A stretch of DNA of 64,000 nucleotides from Rhodobacteraceae bacterium UBA6213 (GCA_002421605.1 DISJ01000009.1:187130-251129), one strand, 5' to 3'. Positions 1-8,788 are shown, numbered from the stretch's first letter. Notes: generated from the letters alone by a model not told the origin. A program made the numbers and translations.

Positions 1-50
1 TCATAGGCGTTGAGGCGGCAGCCGTGCGTGGCGAATATCGGCGCGCTCAT
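1..50 (-). CDS. mtaB: MtaB-type tRNA methylthiotransferase, first 16 codons only
   Basis: Only the N-terminus lies in the window. On the minus strand the ATG at 50-48 opens MSAPIFATHGCRLNAY, which matches the start of MiaB-like radical-SAM methylthiotransferases of the MtaB branch (ms2t6A formation in tRNA). The Cys in THGCRLN would be the first ligand of the auxiliary Fe-S cluster. The start overlaps the dapF stop in an ATGA arrangement, so the two are translationally coupled. The radical-SAM and TRAM domains lie outside the window, so the assignment rests on this short motif plus the dapF context, which is common in Rhodobacteraceae. Confidence 0.72.
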   Translation of the reverse strand, partial: MSAPIFATHGCRLNAY

Positions 51-886
51 GCGTGGGCGGCCAGAAATTCGGGCGAAAGCGTGCCTTTAAAGACCAGCGC
101 GGTGGGGCCGGTCATCCACACACCATCGTCGCGCCAATCGACCTCGAGCGTTCCGCCATCGACGTCAACTGTAACGCGCCGCCCGGTCAGGCCGCGCAGG
201 TGTGCGGCAACGGCGGTGGCGCAGGTGCCGGAGCCGCAAGCAAGCGTGATGCCAGTGCCGCGTTCCCACACCCGCATACGCAGCCGGTCGGGCGCACTGA
301 GCGAGGCGAACTCGACATTGGTGGCGTATGGAAACAGCGGGTCATGTTCGATGCGCGGGCCAACGCCTGCCACATCAACCGACTCGGCGTCGGGTACGAA
401 GTGCACGCAATGCGGGTTGCCCATACCAACCGCGACCGGGTCACCCGGCAAGGGCAGATGCAGCGTATCCACCGCGCGCGCCAGCGGCAGTTCGGCCCAG
501 CCTAGCTGCGGTGGCCCCATGTTCACCCGGGTCAGACCGTCGCCTGCGTCTTCGCCCGCCAGTAGCCCGCGTTCGGTGCGCAGTGTCAGCCGCGCCGCGC
601 CGGTTTCCTGCAAGATCAGCCATGCGACGCAGCGCGTTGCATTGCCGCAGGCGCCCGCAGTTGTGCCATCGGCGTTGAAAAACGTCAGTTGCGCGGCGGC
701 CTCTGGATCGGATTGGATGAACACCAGTTGATCGAACCCCACGCCCCGGTGGCGATCACCCAGCGCGCGCACCAGCGCAGCCGAAACCATATCGCCGCCC
801 GAACGGGCATCGAGAACCACGAAATCATTGCCTGCGCCGTGCATTTTCAGGAAAGGCAGGCCAGCGGTGGGTTGGTTGGTCATCAT
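47..886 (-). CDS. dapF: Diaminopimelate epimerase
   Basis: DapF interconverts LL- and meso-diaminopimelate in the cytoplasm, the penultimate step to lysine and the source of the peptidoglycan cross-linking residue. The 279-residue protein has the usual length. The N-terminal FLKMHGAGNDFVVLD signature is present. The two catalytic cysteines are visible as Cys80 in GACGNATR and Cys217 in LACGSGTC, one in each half of the pseudo-twofold fold. The start is one of two adjacent ATGs (886 or 883) with no strong ribosome binding site in front. The stop overlaps the next minus-strand gene (mtaB-like) by ATGA. It is divergent from the tRNA-Lys gene. Confidence 0.96.
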   Translation of the reverse strand: MMTNQPTAGLPFLKMHGAGNDFVVLDARSGGDMVSAALVRALGDRHRGVGFDQLVFIQSDPEAAAQLTFFNADGTTAGACGNATRCVAWLILQETGAARLTLRTERGLLAGEDAGDGLTRVNMGPPQLGWAELPLARAVDTLHLPLPGDPVAVGMGNPHCVHFVPDAESVDVAGVGPRIEHDPLFPYATNVEFASLSAPDRLRMRVWERGTGITLACGSGTCATAVAAHLRGLTGRRVTVDVDGGTLEVDWRDDGVWMTGPTALVFKGTLSPEFLAAHA

Positions 887-990
887 GGCGTGCTTTTACG
901 CAATGTGTGCAGATTCGACCAGTGGCAGGATTTCAACCAATTATGCGCTTGACCCGCCCCCGGGTGGTAACTACAGAAGCGCCCTGTGAT

Positions 991-1066
991 GGGCCGGTAG
1001 CTCAGTTGGTAGAGCAACTGACTTTTAATCAGTAGGTCTCGGGTTCGAGCCCCGACCGGCTCACCA
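991..1066 (+). tRNA. tRNA-Lys, anticodon UUU
   Basis: A 76-nt cloverleaf can be folded by hand. The acceptor arm GGGCCGG pairs with CCGGCTC (one G-U), followed by discriminator A and an encoded CCA at 1064-1066. The D-arm is GCTC/GAGC. The anticodon stem ACTGA/TCAGT encloses loop CTTTTAA with anticodon TTT at 1024-1026. The T-arm TCGGG/CCCGA carries TTCGAGC. It reads AAA/AAG codons. It stands alone between dapF (divergent) and pmbA (convergent). Confidence 0.97.
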
Positions 1067-1091
1067 CCATCACCCCAAATACCATCGCGTT

Positions 1092-1107
1092 CCCGCTGGC
1101 CAGCGGG
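1092..1107. terminator. Perfect 16-nt palindrome downstream of tRNA-Lys
   Basis: The sequence CCCGCTGGCCAGCGGG is its own reverse complement and could fold as a 6-bp GC hairpin with a 4-nt loop. It lies between the convergent tRNA-Lys and pmbA ends, where a bidirectional transcription stop would be useful. There is no T-tract on either side, so it is only a weak terminator candidate. Confidence 0.3.
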
Positions 1108-1145
1108 CCAAGTGGGCGGCATTCGCCGTGCTGGGGCGCGCGGGA

Positions 1146-2492
1146 TCAGGCGCCTGCCAGTGTCATGCCTTCGACCAGAAGGCTTGGCACGACGGCGCTT
1201 AGATGCAGGCGCGCGTCGTTGGCGGGGGTGATACGGGTAAGCATCTCGCGCAAGTTTCCGGCGACCGTGCATTCGTTCACGGGCCAGACAATTTCGCCGT
1301 TTTGCACCCAAAAGCCCGAGGCACCGCGCGAATAGTCGCCCGTGGTCGGGTTGATCGACGAGCCGATCAGCGAGGTAATCAAAAGGCCGGTGCCCATCTC
1401 GCGCAAAAGCTCTTCGCGGCTGCGGCTGCCTTGGGTCAGCGCGATGTTGGAATTGCCCGGCGAGGGCGGCGAGGAGGTGCCGCGCGAGGCAGAGGCGGTC
1501 GAGGCCATGCCGAGCTTGCGCGCGCTGGCCAGATCAAGCGTCCAGCCGGTCAGCGTGCCGTTATCGACAATGGCGCGCCGGCGCGTGGGCAGCCCTTCAG
1601 CATCGAAGGGGCGAGAGCTGGATATACGCGCGCGGAAGGGGTCTTCGATGATCGATAGGCCCTTGGGTAAAACATCGGTGCCCAAGGCGTTCAGCAACCA
1701 CGAGGCGCCGCGCGAAATTGCAGCACCGTTGATTGCGCCCAGCAGATGACCGATCAATCCGGATGCGATGCGTTCATCATAGAGCACCGGAAAGGCACCA
1801 GTCGGCGGGCGGCGGGTGCCTTGGCGTTCAACAGCGCGTTGGCCTGCCAGCAGGCCAACATCATCGGGCGAGGGCAGATCGGCCTGAAAGGTGCGCGCCT
1901 CGGCGGCCCAATCACGTTCCATCGCGCTGCCTTCGCCGCTGATTGCCACCGCCGAAACCGAGCGCGAGGTGCGCCCGTAGCCACCGGAGAAGCCGTTGGA
2001 GGCGGCGAACCAGACGTTGCGGCGCGAATAGCTGGCTGAGGCTGATTGCACCTGCGCCACGCCCGCTACCGCCAGCGCCGCCGCCTCGGCGCGCTGTGCA
2101 TCGCTTTGCAATTCACCCGCGGCGGGTTCTGCGGCGGGGTCGGCCAGTTCGAGCGCGTCGATGTTCCACTCTTGCGCGATCATGTCGGGGTCGGCCAAAC
2201 CGGCAAAAGGGTCTTCGGGTGCTTCGCGCGCCATCGCCACGGCACGCGTGGCCATTTCGGCCATCGTTTCTGCCCCGGTTTGGGATGCAGAAACACAGGC
2301 TTGCCGCCCACCGATCAGAACCCGGAGCCCAATTTCGACGCCTTCTGCGCGTTCGGCCTGTTCCAGTTTGCCCTGCCGCACGTCGATTGAAACAGCGCGG
2401 CCATCGACAGCAACCGCATCTGCTGCGGGCGCGCCTGCGCGTGCCGCAGCGGCCAGTAGCGCCGCCGTCAGATCCTGCAGCCGGTTATCCAT
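1146..2492 (-). CDS. pmbA: TldD/PmbA family metalloprotease subunit (PmbA/TldE type)
   Basis: The protein belongs to the TldD/PmbA (peptidase U62) family, which forms a TldD-TldE heterodimer that cleaves short unfolded peptides, matures microcin B17 and degrades CcdA antitoxin in E. coli. It has no HExxxH zinc motif, which fits the non-catalytic TldE/PmbA partner. The conserved C-terminal region (GDYSRGASGFWVQNGEI, then NECTVAGNLREML) is clear. The ATG at 2492 is chosen because AGGATAGGG precedes it at a workable distance; an in-frame TTG at 2522 would add ten residues but is a poorer start. Length is about 448 residues, normal for the family. The TldD partner is not in this window. Confidence 0.9.
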   Translation of the reverse strand: MDNRLQDLTAALLAAAARAGAPAADAVAVDGRAVSIDVRQGKLEQAERAEGVEIGLRVLIGGRQACVSASQTGAETMAEMATRAVAMAREAPEDPFAGLADPDMIAQEWNIDALELADPAAEPAAGELQSDAQRAEAAALAVAGVAQVQSASASYSRRNVWFAASNGFSGGYGRTSRSVSAVAISGEGSAMERDWAAEARTFQADLPSPDDVGLLAGQRAVERQGTRRPPTGAFPVLYDERIASGLIGHLLGAINGAAISRGASWLLNALGTDVLPKGLSIIEDPFRARISSSRPFDAEGLPTRRRAIVDNGTLTGWTLDLASARKLGMASTASASRGTSSPPSPGNSNIALTQGSRSREELLREMGTGLLITSLIGSSINPTTGDYSRGASGFWVQNGEIVWPVNECTVAGNLREMLTRITPANDARLHLSAVVPSLLVEGMTLAGA

Positions 2493-2578
2493 GTGCACCC
2501 TATCCTGTTCCTTGGTATCCAAGCCAAGGGCCGCCCGGCGACATCCGGACGGCCCCTGACGCTATCCTTATGCGGTGC

Positions 2579-4063
2579 TTATTGCAGGCGCTGGCCGTTT
2601 GCGTAAACCCCGCCATCTTCACGCATCTCGATTTTCGAGGTCAACTCGTCGGCACCCACCGGCACTGCGAAAAGCCCAAGCATTGCCTTGAAGCCCGCGG
2701 CCTGTTCTGCAGGCAACAGGCCCATCGTGGAAAGCTTGTCCATCAACGCGTAAGCACCGATCAGGCGCAGATCGACCGCGCCTTTTGGCATCGGAATGCC
2801 CATCGAATTATCAAAGGCAAAGGCGCCGGTGCCCGTAAGGTCGGCCCCTGCCGCCGCCAAGCGCAACCCATTCACGGTAACCTCGTTCAACTCGCCCGGA
2901 ATCGGGTTGGCTTCGATGTCTGCCGGGTCGAACAGGTTGGCGATCAGCTTTACCGTGCCGGTAACGTCGATCAGCAGCTCGGCCGGGGTGCGCGGCAACT
3001 GCGCGGTCGGGTCGAGCATGGCCCAGATGGATTCTGAAACCGTCAACCCGCCAAGCCCGAGCTTCAGGGCAAAGTTCTGCAATTCGTCACCCTTGGCGAT
3101 TGGCATCGACATCAGGAAGTTTGTGGACACAAGCGCCACATCAACCGGCATTGGCAGCGTTGGTGCCATGATCTGCATGGTCGAAGCCCCGGCATCAATG
3201 CCGTATTCCAGCCCGTCACCTGAAAGCGAGAAGTGCACAAGCGCGCCCGCACCGGTTGAGTCCATCGACCCCGGACCGGTCTCATCGGCGAAGTTCATGT
3301 TGAAGGAACCTGCGCCAAGGTTGATCTCGCCCTCGCCAAAGAAACCAGCGGCGACCGCCGCGGTCATATCGTTCATGTCAACGCCTTCGGGCATGTAGCC
3401 GCTGAAGCTAGAAACCGAGTTGGCGAGGTTTGCAGACAGATCGAACATGCCGTTGGTTTCCGGGTCGGTGCCTGATGCCGTCATCTCGAGCGCCGCTGCG
3501 GAAAAATCGGCGTTGATATTCTGCCCGTTTGCGGTGTCGAGCTGGTACATCCCCGCGATGTCGCGCAGCGTCATGGCAAATTCGCCCTCGGGCGTGGTCG
3601 CGTCGGCACCAGTGCCGGTGCCTTCGAGCGAAATCTCGTCGGCGACAACATCATAGGCCATGTTCTCGGGCACACCCGAGACGATCATCGAGTAGCCTTG
3701 CTGGCGCATCATCATGGTGGTGTTGACTGGCGGCACGTCTTCGGCCGTGGCGGTGGCCCAGATCGGGATGTCGTTCGACATCGTAACCGTAACCTTGCCG
3801 TCGCCGGTTTCTTTCAGCCGGATCTCGGCCACGTTCATATCGAAAGTGCCCTCGGGCTTGGTCAGGGACATCACGACATCGCTGACCACCAGCGTATCGC
3901 CGGCCATCTGCTCGTCCGTGGTCATGAAGGTGTAACCCAGCCCCTCGAGGCTTTTGGTCCATTGTGTCCAGACATCCCGTGCGGTTACGTCGGCAAATGC
4001 CGCGCCGCCGCTTAAAATCAATGCAATGGCTGTGCCAGTCCCGAGCGAATTCCACTTTGACAT
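2579..4063 (-). CDS. DUF2125 family exported protein
   Basis: The N-terminus is a signal peptide (KWNSLGTGTAIALILSGGAAFA) with a likely cleavage after AFA, so the product is periplasmic or outer-membrane associated. The rest, about 494 residues, is rich in beta-strand-forming Gly/Thr/Asp stretches and matches my memory of DUF2125 proteins in Rhodobacteraceae, whose function is not known. The start at 4063 is preferred over the ATG at 4069 because AAAGG sits 7 nt upstream of it and only 1 nt from the other. It is divergent from the crotonase gene. Confidence 0.75.
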   Translation of the reverse strand: MSKWNSLGTGTAIALILSGGAAFADVTARDVWTQWTKSLEGLGYTFMTTDEQMAGDTLVVSDVVMSLTKPEGTFDMNVAEIRLKETGDGKVTVTMSNDIPIWATATAEDVPPVNTTMMMRQQGYSMIVSGVPENMAYDVVADEISLEGTGTGADATTPEGEFAMTLRDIAGMYQLDTANGQNINADFSAAALEMTASGTDPETNGMFDLSANLANSVSSFSGYMPEGVDMNDMTAAVAAGFFGEGEINLGAGSFNMNFADETGPGSMDSTGAGALVHFSLSGDGLEYGIDAGASTMQIMAPTLPMPVDVALVSTNFLMSMPIAKGDELQNFALKLGLGGLTVSESIWAMLDPTAQLPRTPAELLIDVTGTVKLIANLFDPADIEANPIPGELNEVTVNGLRLAAAGADLTGTGAFAFDNSMGIPMPKGAVDLRLIGAYALMDKLSTMGLLPAEQAAGFKAMLGLFAVPVGADELTSKIEMREDGGVYANGQRLQ

Positions 4064-4181
4064 GATCATACCTTTCTGAAAACGGAACGGTCGACCGCAG
4101 CATCCTGCGCCTTTGCTCGGTGGTCAAGGGATTCCACTCTTGCTAGACCTGCTGCAGGTAAAGACAAAAGGCGCTGCCACG

Positions 4182-4796
4182 ATGATTGAGCTGTCCAAGA
4201 CAGAGGGGCTTTGGGTGCTGGCCATTAACCGCCCCGATAAAGCCAATTCCTTGACCCGCGTGATGCTTGGTCAGATTGACGAGATTGCAGCGCGCGCCGC
4301 AGATGAGGGCGCGCGCGCCCTGGTGCTTACCGGCAAGGGCAAGGTGTTTTCGGCGGGTGCCGATCTTGAGGAGGCGCGGGCCGGACTGGCCACCGATGCG
4401 ATTTGGGAGCAGCTTTCGGCGCGGATCGCAGGTTTGCCCTGCCTGACCATCGCAGCACTAAACGGCACGCTGGCCGGGGGTGCCTTTGGCATGGTGCTGG
4501 CGTGTGATCTGCGCATTGCCGCGCCAGAGGCAAAGTTCTTCTATCCGGTCATGAAGCTTGGGTTTCTGCCCCAGCCGTCCGACCCAAAGCGGATGGCGGC
4601 GCTGATCGGCCCGGCGCGCGCAAAAATGATTCTGATGGCGGGGCAGAAGATAGGGGCAGAAGAGGCGCTTGGCTGGGGCTTGATCGACCGTATCGTGGCA
4701 CCCGAGGCGTTGGGTGAAACAGCGGCGGCGCTGGCAAGCGATGCCAGCGCAGCGCGCGAGGATCTTGCAGGGTCGATCAAAAAGCTTTTTGACTAA
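4182..4796 (+). CDS. Enoyl-CoA hydratase/isomerase (crotonase) family protein
   Basis: A 204-residue crotonase-fold protein. The first oxyanion-hole segment is seen as VFSAGADLEEA and the second as NGTLAGGAFGMVLACDLRIAA. It is shorter than the usual 255-265 residues, ending soon after the core. The usual catalytic glutamate region (E-x-x-LG-x-x-P) reads FYPVMKLGFLPQPSD, without an obvious glutamate, so classical hydratase activity is doubtful and the substrate cannot be named. The start is the ATG at 4182, where homology to the family begins (MIELSKTEGLWVLAINRP). It is convergent with the DUF2853 gene 12 bp away. Confidence 0.82.
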   Translation: MIELSKTEGLWVLAINRPDKANSLTRVMLGQIDEIAARAADEGARALVLTGKGKVFSAGADLEEARAGLATDAIWEQLSARIAGLPCLTIAALNGTLAGGAFGMVLACDLRIAAPEAKFFYPVMKLGFLPQPSDPKRMAALIGPARAKMILMAGQKIGAEEALGWGLIDRIVAPEALGETAAALASDASAAREDLAGSIKKLFD

Positions 4797-4808
4797 GGCG
4801 ATGGGCGC

Positions 4809-5150
4809 TTAGCTATAGACCTTTTCTTTACCGAAATGCTTGACGAGCATGTAATAGACCACCGCGCGATACTTATTCCGCTCGGATCTTCCATAGGTTT
4901 CCATCACGGCGTTGATTGCCGCCATCAGCTCTGGGCCGTCCCTGAGGCCAAGTTTGCGAATCAGAAAGTTGGTCTTGACGGTTTCCAGCTCTGACTCCTG
5001 AGTGGCGGCAACGGTCGCAGCATCGGCGTTATAGATGGCCGGGCCGCAGCCGATGGTGACCTTGGTCAGCAGCGCCATGTCGGGCGTCACCTTGCACTTG
5101 TTTTTAAGATCGTCCGCATATTTGGCTATAAGCTCGTCGCGTTTACCCAT
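4809..5150 (-). CDS. DUF2853 family protein
   Basis: A 113-residue cytoplasmic, helix-rich protein ending VVYYMLVKHFGKEKVYS, which I recognise as the DUF2853 family. The function is not established. The ATG at 5150 is the start because GGAGTGGAAA lies directly before it; an upstream in-frame start at 5231 would add a 27-residue segment unlike the family. No operon partner is evident. Confidence 0.78.
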   Translation of the reverse strand: MGKRDELIAKYADDLKNKCKVTPDMALLTKVTIGCGPAIYNADAATVAATQESELETVKTNFLIRKLGLRDGPELMAAINAVMETYGRSERNKYRAVVYYMLVKHFGKEKVYS

Positions 5151-5360
5151 TTTCCACTCCCACCCGTTCCGGTTCGGATTGATGTCAGCAACAGAAGCGG
5201 TTCCCGCCCCCTTGCACCAAGCTAAATCCATTCTAGGTTTCGCACAAAGGGAAATGTCGGGGTGCGTCAGTGCGCACTCAGCCGCGTGCGAGCGTGTTGA
5301 TATACTGGTTCGCCATCAGCCGCAGACAGGCGATGGGACAATTGTGCGCGGTCGTTACCG

Positions 5361-5389
5361 AGTGCGCCGTTGCCTCGCAACGGCGCACT
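5361..5389. terminator. Perfect 13-bp hairpin downstream of the cysteine-repeat protein
   Basis: AGTGCGCCGTTG (5361-5372) is exactly complementary to CAACGGCGCACT (5378-5389), and one further C-G pair leaves a 3-nt loop. It begins just below the stop codon of the minus-strand gene ending at 5394. No T-tract follows on either strand, so it may stabilise or process the 3' end rather than terminate by itself. The rest of 5151-5393 shows no gene. Confidence 0.5.
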
Positions 5390-5393
5390 TGGG

Positions 5394-6575
5394 TCAGTTG
5401 CCCTTGGCGACCCGGCAGGCTTGCAGTTCGGCATCGCGCGCTGCCTGTTCGGCAATCACCAGCACCGGCAGCGGATTGCCTTTGCAGAAATTGTTATGCG
5501 AGCCGAAGTCTTGCAGCCAGCGCGGGCCCGAAAAGCCACAGCCCAACACATTGGCAGTAACCGCCGCCTTGACCGCCTCGTTGGCGTAGATGCCGCATAG
5601 ATCAAGCCCCGGTGCGGGCGGCGGCGGCGGGACGGCGGGCTGGGTGTTGGCCAGTGCGCTGCGGCAGCCATCGAGTGCGGCGGCACGCTTGATGTTCTCA
5701 CCGCTGGCCACCGCCACGTTGGCGCCTTGCATGCACCAGTCGAAGTGCATCTGGTGGTCATTGCTCCAGACCGGTGAGGCAAAGCCACATCCTAGCTTCT
5801 GCGCCTCGACATTCATCTCGACGGCTTTCAGCGCGTAGTCGCGGCAGGCGGGTTCGTTGCTAGCGGCCGGGTTGAGCGGTTGGCCGGGCGAAGGCAAGTT
5901 AGGTGAGATGCCGGGGGCGGCGGAGGGTTCGAATGCGAGGTCGAGGTTGAAATCGAGTAACCCTCGGAAAGTATCGGCATTGATGCCGGTTTTGCCATCG
6001 CCTACCAGTCGCTTGTCGCGGCCAAAGGTAATGTCGAATTGACCCTCGCGCTTGCCGGTCATCGATTGTGCCTTCAGCTCACTGGTGAGAATGGTCAGCC
6101 GAATGTCGCCGAAATCGTCGGGATAGGAAAAGAAGTCACCGAAGTCGGTTGCGAAATCATCCAGTTCATCCGCCGAGAATACGATTTCGACCTTTGAATG
6201 GCGCGGCACGTTGCGAATGATGAAACGCTCGGCCATCGGATAGCTGTTGAATTCGTAAAGTATGTTCGGAATTGGCAGGTCGCGCTGCCAGGTTTTGGAA
6301 AAATCGCACACTTTAGGCCCCTGCCAGCCGGGCTTGGCCTCATCATGTTCGCGAACCTCGGCGCGGACATAAAATTCCATTTCGTATGCGCTGCCGCCAT
6401 CGTCCTGACCCGAGTCGATGCCAAAAACCTTTGGGTCAAATGCAATCGTGGCGTATTCGGTATCAGCGGTTGTCTTGGGACAAGTCCAGACGAAATCTTC
6501 AGCATTTGCAGGCGCCGAAAATGCGGATGTCGCCACGGCGAGCGCGAATGCGGTCATTGCGCGATGGGGATACAT
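5394..6575 (-). CDS. Exported protein with two identical-spacing four-cysteine repeats
   Basis: A 393-residue protein with a clear signal peptide (cleavage near PANA-ED). The N-terminal 230 residues show no family I recognise. The C-terminal part carries two repeats with the same spacing C-x18-C-x17-C-x22-C: Cys244/263/281/304 and Cys327/346/364/387. Both repeats share Y-A then A-V after the first Cys, LGCGF at the second, and a Trp and His before the third. A proline-rich linker (AVPPPPPAPG) separates them. Disulfide-bonded extracytoplasmic modules are likely. I cannot assign a function. It lies downstream of ahcY on the same strand with a 104-bp gap. Confidence 0.8.
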   Translation of the reverse strand: MYPHRAMTAFALAVATSAFSAPANAEDFVWTCPKTTADTEYATIAFDPKVFGIDSGQDDGGSAYEMEFYVRAEVREHDEAKPGWQGPKVCDFSKTWQRDLPIPNILYEFNSYPMAERFIIRNVPRHSKVEIVFSADELDDFATDFGDFFSYPDDFGDIRLTILTSELKAQSMTGKREGQFDITFGRDKRLVGDGKTGINADTFRGLLDFNLDLAFEPSAAPGISPNLPSPGQPLNPAASNEPACRDYALKAVEMNVEAQKLGCGFASPVWSNDHQMHFDWCMQGANVAVASGENIKRAAALDGCRSALANTQPAVPPPPPAPGLDLCGIYANEAVKAAVTANVLGCGFSGPRWLQDFGSHNNFCKGNPLPVLVIAEQAARDAELQACRVAKGN

Positions 6576-6679
6576 GCTTTTTCCTCCTGTCTGAGATCAC
6601 CCAGACAGGAAGCCAAAAGTTCGAATGTTATGCAATGACCGAGGTCATTTTGCCGCCAGATGTCGGCTGTTATTCGATA

Positions 6680-8080
6680 TCAATAGCGATAATGGTCGGG
6701 CTTGAACGGACCTTCGACCGCGACGCCGATGTATTCGGCCTGATCGGCGCGCAATTCGGTAAGCTTGGCGCCGACCTTTTTCAGATGCAGGCGCGCGACT
6801 TTTTCATCAAGCGCTTTGGGCAGAATATAGACGCCGGGCTTATATTCGCGGCCTTTTGTCCAAAGCTCGATCTGCGCCAGAACCTGGTTGGAAAAGCTTG
6901 CCGACATCACAAAGCTGGGGTGGCCGGTGGCATTTCCGAGGTTGAGCAAGCGGCCCTCGCTCAAGAGGATGATCTTGTTGCCCGAGGGCATTTCGATCAT
7001 GTCCACCTGATCCTTGATGTTGGTCCATTTGTGGTTCTTGAGCGCGGCGACCTGAATCTCGTTGTCGAAATGGCCGATATTGCCGACAATCGCCATATTC
7101 TTCATTTCGCGCATATGCTCGATACGGATCACGTCGCGGTTGCCGGTGGTGGTAACAAAGATGTCGGCTTCGGCCACCACATCTTCCAGCACCACAACTT
7201 CAAAACCGTCCATCGCCGCCTGTAGCGCGCAGATCGGGTCAACCTCGGTTACCTTCACGCGCGCGCCAGCGCCGCGCAGGCTGGCAGACGAGCCTTTGCC
7301 CACATCGCCATAACCGCAAACCACGGCGACTTTGCCAGCCATCATCACATCGGTTGCGCGCCGGATGCCATCGACAAGGCTTTCCTTGCAACCATACTTG
7401 TTGTCGAACTTCGACTTCGTGACGCTGTCGTTCACGTTGATCGCGGGAAAGGGCAACAGGCCCTTTTTGTGCAGATCGTACAGACGGTGCACGCCGGTCG
7501 TGGTTTCTTCGGAAACGCCTTGAATGGCGTCGCGCTGCGCGGTGAACCAGCCGGGGCTGGCTTTGAGGCGCTTTTTGATCTGGTTGAAAAGGCAGACTTC
7601 TTCATCAGAGGTCGGGACCGCAATCAGATCAGCCTCGCCCGCTTCGACCCGCGCGCCCATCAGAATGTACAGCGTGGCATCGCCGCCATCATCGAGGATC
7701 ATGTTGCAGGTGCCACCGACGCCGCCGAATTGAAAGATGCGGTCGGTATATTCCCAGTATTGCTCAAGGCTTTCGCCTTTAACCGCAAATACCGGTGTTC
7801 CGCCTGCCGCAATCGCCGCCGCGGCGTGGTCTTGCGTGGAAAAGATGTTGCAGCTGGCCCAACGCACATCGGCGCCAAGCGCGTTCAGCGTTTCGATCAG
7901 CGCGGCGGTCTGGATGGTCATGTGCAGGCTGCCAGCGATGCGCGCGCCTTTCAGCGGCTTTGTGGTGCCATATTCCTCGCGCAGCGCCATCAGACCCGGC
8001 ATTTCGGTTTCGGCAATATCGAGCTCTTTGCGCCCGAACGCGGCAAGCGAAATATCCTTGACGATGTAATCCTTCGGCAT
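6680..8080 (-). CDS. ahcY: Adenosylhomocysteinase (S-adenosyl-L-homocysteine hydrolase)
   Basis: AhcY splits S-adenosylhomocysteine into adenosine and homocysteine, relieving product inhibition of methyltransferases. The 466-residue length is typical of the bacterial long form. The substrate domain has HMTIQTAALIETL and the VGGTCNMILDDGGDAT region; the NAD-binding motif VCGYGDVGKGSSASLRG follows; the C-terminus ends in the conserved KPDHYRY. The start is the ATG at 8080, preceded by AAGGAG at 8 nt; an upstream GTG at 8089 is less likely. ahcY is found near regA/hvrA in Rhodobacter capsulatus, and here too the redox-regulator cluster is about 1.8 kb away. Confidence 0.97.
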   Translation of the reverse strand: MPKDYIVKDISLAAFGRKELDIAETEMPGLMALREEYGTTKPLKGARIAGSLHMTIQTAALIETLNALGADVRWASCNIFSTQDHAAAAIAAGGTPVFAVKGESLEQYWEYTDRIFQFGGVGGTCNMILDDGGDATLYILMGARVEAGEADLIAVPTSDEEVCLFNQIKKRLKASPGWFTAQRDAIQGVSEETTTGVHRLYDLHKKGLLPFPAINVNDSVTKSKFDNKYGCKESLVDGIRRATDVMMAGKVAVVCGYGDVGKGSSASLRGAGARVKVTEVDPICALQAAMDGFEVVVLEDVVAEADIFVTTTGNRDVIRIEHMREMKNMAIVGNIGHFDNEIQVAALKNHKWTNIKDQVDMIEMPSGNKIILLSEGRLLNLGNATGHPSFVMSASFSNQVLAQIELWTKGREYKPGVYILPKALDEKVARLHLKKVGAKLTELRADQAEYIGVAVEGPFKPDHYRY

Positions 8081-8185
8081 CCGCCGCACTCCTTGCTTTT
8101 AGCTGCACGCCAGATAACACCCGGGCGCTGTCTCGACAATGTTTGTGCGGCCGGAATAGGGTGCGGCGGTCAATTTGAGGTGAAG

Positions 8186-8785
8186 ATGAAACAGCCCCGC
8201 GCCTGGCAACGCATGCTTTCGGGTCGAAGGCTCGACCTGCTGGACCCGACACCGCTGGATGTCGAAATCGAGGACATCGCGCATGGGCTTGCCTTTGTGG
8301 CGCGCTGGAACGGGCAGACGCGCGGCGACTGGCCTTATTCGGTGGCCGAACATTCGCTATTGGTCGAGTCGTTATTTTCGCGCGCCAATCCCGGTGTGGG
8401 CGCGCGCTGGCACATGGCGGCGCTTCTGCATGATGCGCCCGAATATGTGATCGGCGATATGATCAGCCCGGTAAAGTCGGCAATCGGCGCGGCCTATGGT
8501 GAAATGGACGCGCGGCTGGCTGCGGCGGTGCATCTGCGCTTTGGTTTGCCCGCGATTTTGCCCGTGGCGATCAAGAAGGCAATCAAGGCAGCAGACACGC
8601 TTTCAGCATGGGCGGAAGCGGTGCAGATTGCCGGGTTTTCGCGCGAAGAAGCAGATCGGCTGTTTGGCAAACCTGCGGAGGGGGCGCTTGGCGGGTTGAC
8701 GATTCGGCTGCGGCCTCCGGCAGAGGTGCGCGCGGATTTTACCGCGCGCCACCACGCGCTTGCAGCGGCCATGGCGGCCGCATGA
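8186..8785 (+). CDS. HD-domain hydrolase, YfbR (5'-nucleotidase)-like
   Basis: A 199-residue HD-superfamily protein. Metal ligands are visible as His56 (SVAEH), His82-Asp83 (ALLHD) and Asp137 (AADT), with the family hallmark LLHDAPEYVIGDMISPVK. This pattern is that of YfbR-like phosphohydrolases; E. coli YfbR removes phosphate from deoxyribonucleoside 5'-monophosphates. The substrate here is inferred only. The ATG at 8186 has GAGG at 5-6 nt upstream; longer versions of the frame run antisense through ahcY and are not credible. Divergent from ahcY. Confidence 0.85.
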   Translation: MKQPRAWQRMLSGRRLDLLDPTPLDVEIEDIAHGLAFVARWNGQTRGDWPYSVAEHSLLVESLFSRANPGVGARWHMAALLHDAPEYVIGDMISPVKSAIGAAYGEMDARLAAAVHLRFGLPAILPVAIKKAIKAADTLSAWAEAVQIAGFSREEADRLFGKPAEGALGGLTIRLRPPAEVRADFTARHHALAAAMAAA

Positions 8786-8788
8786 GCC

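Noticed and set aside
24..731. Long plus-strand frame over dapF
   Set aside because: Antisense shadow of dapF; the dapF frame has all catalytic motifs.
883..1311. A 142-residue minus-strand frame containing GARTRDLLIKSQLLYQLSYRP
   Set aside because: It reads antisense through the tRNA-Lys gene. This peptide is a well-known annotation artefact at tRNA genes, and the frame also runs over the pmbA end.
6634..6649. AATGACC/GGTCATT dyad after ahcY
   Set aside because: The loop would be two to four bases and no T-run follows on the ahcY strand; too weak to call a terminator or an operator.
7469..8185. Upstream extension of the HD hydrolase frame
   Set aside because: It runs antisense through ahcY. 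The ATG at 8186 has a good ribosome site and the family start.
8081..8185. Possible S-adenosylhomocysteine riboswitch before ahcY
   Set aside because: The leader is short and I could not find a convincing conserved pseudoknot. The SAH element is known mainly from other proteobacteria.
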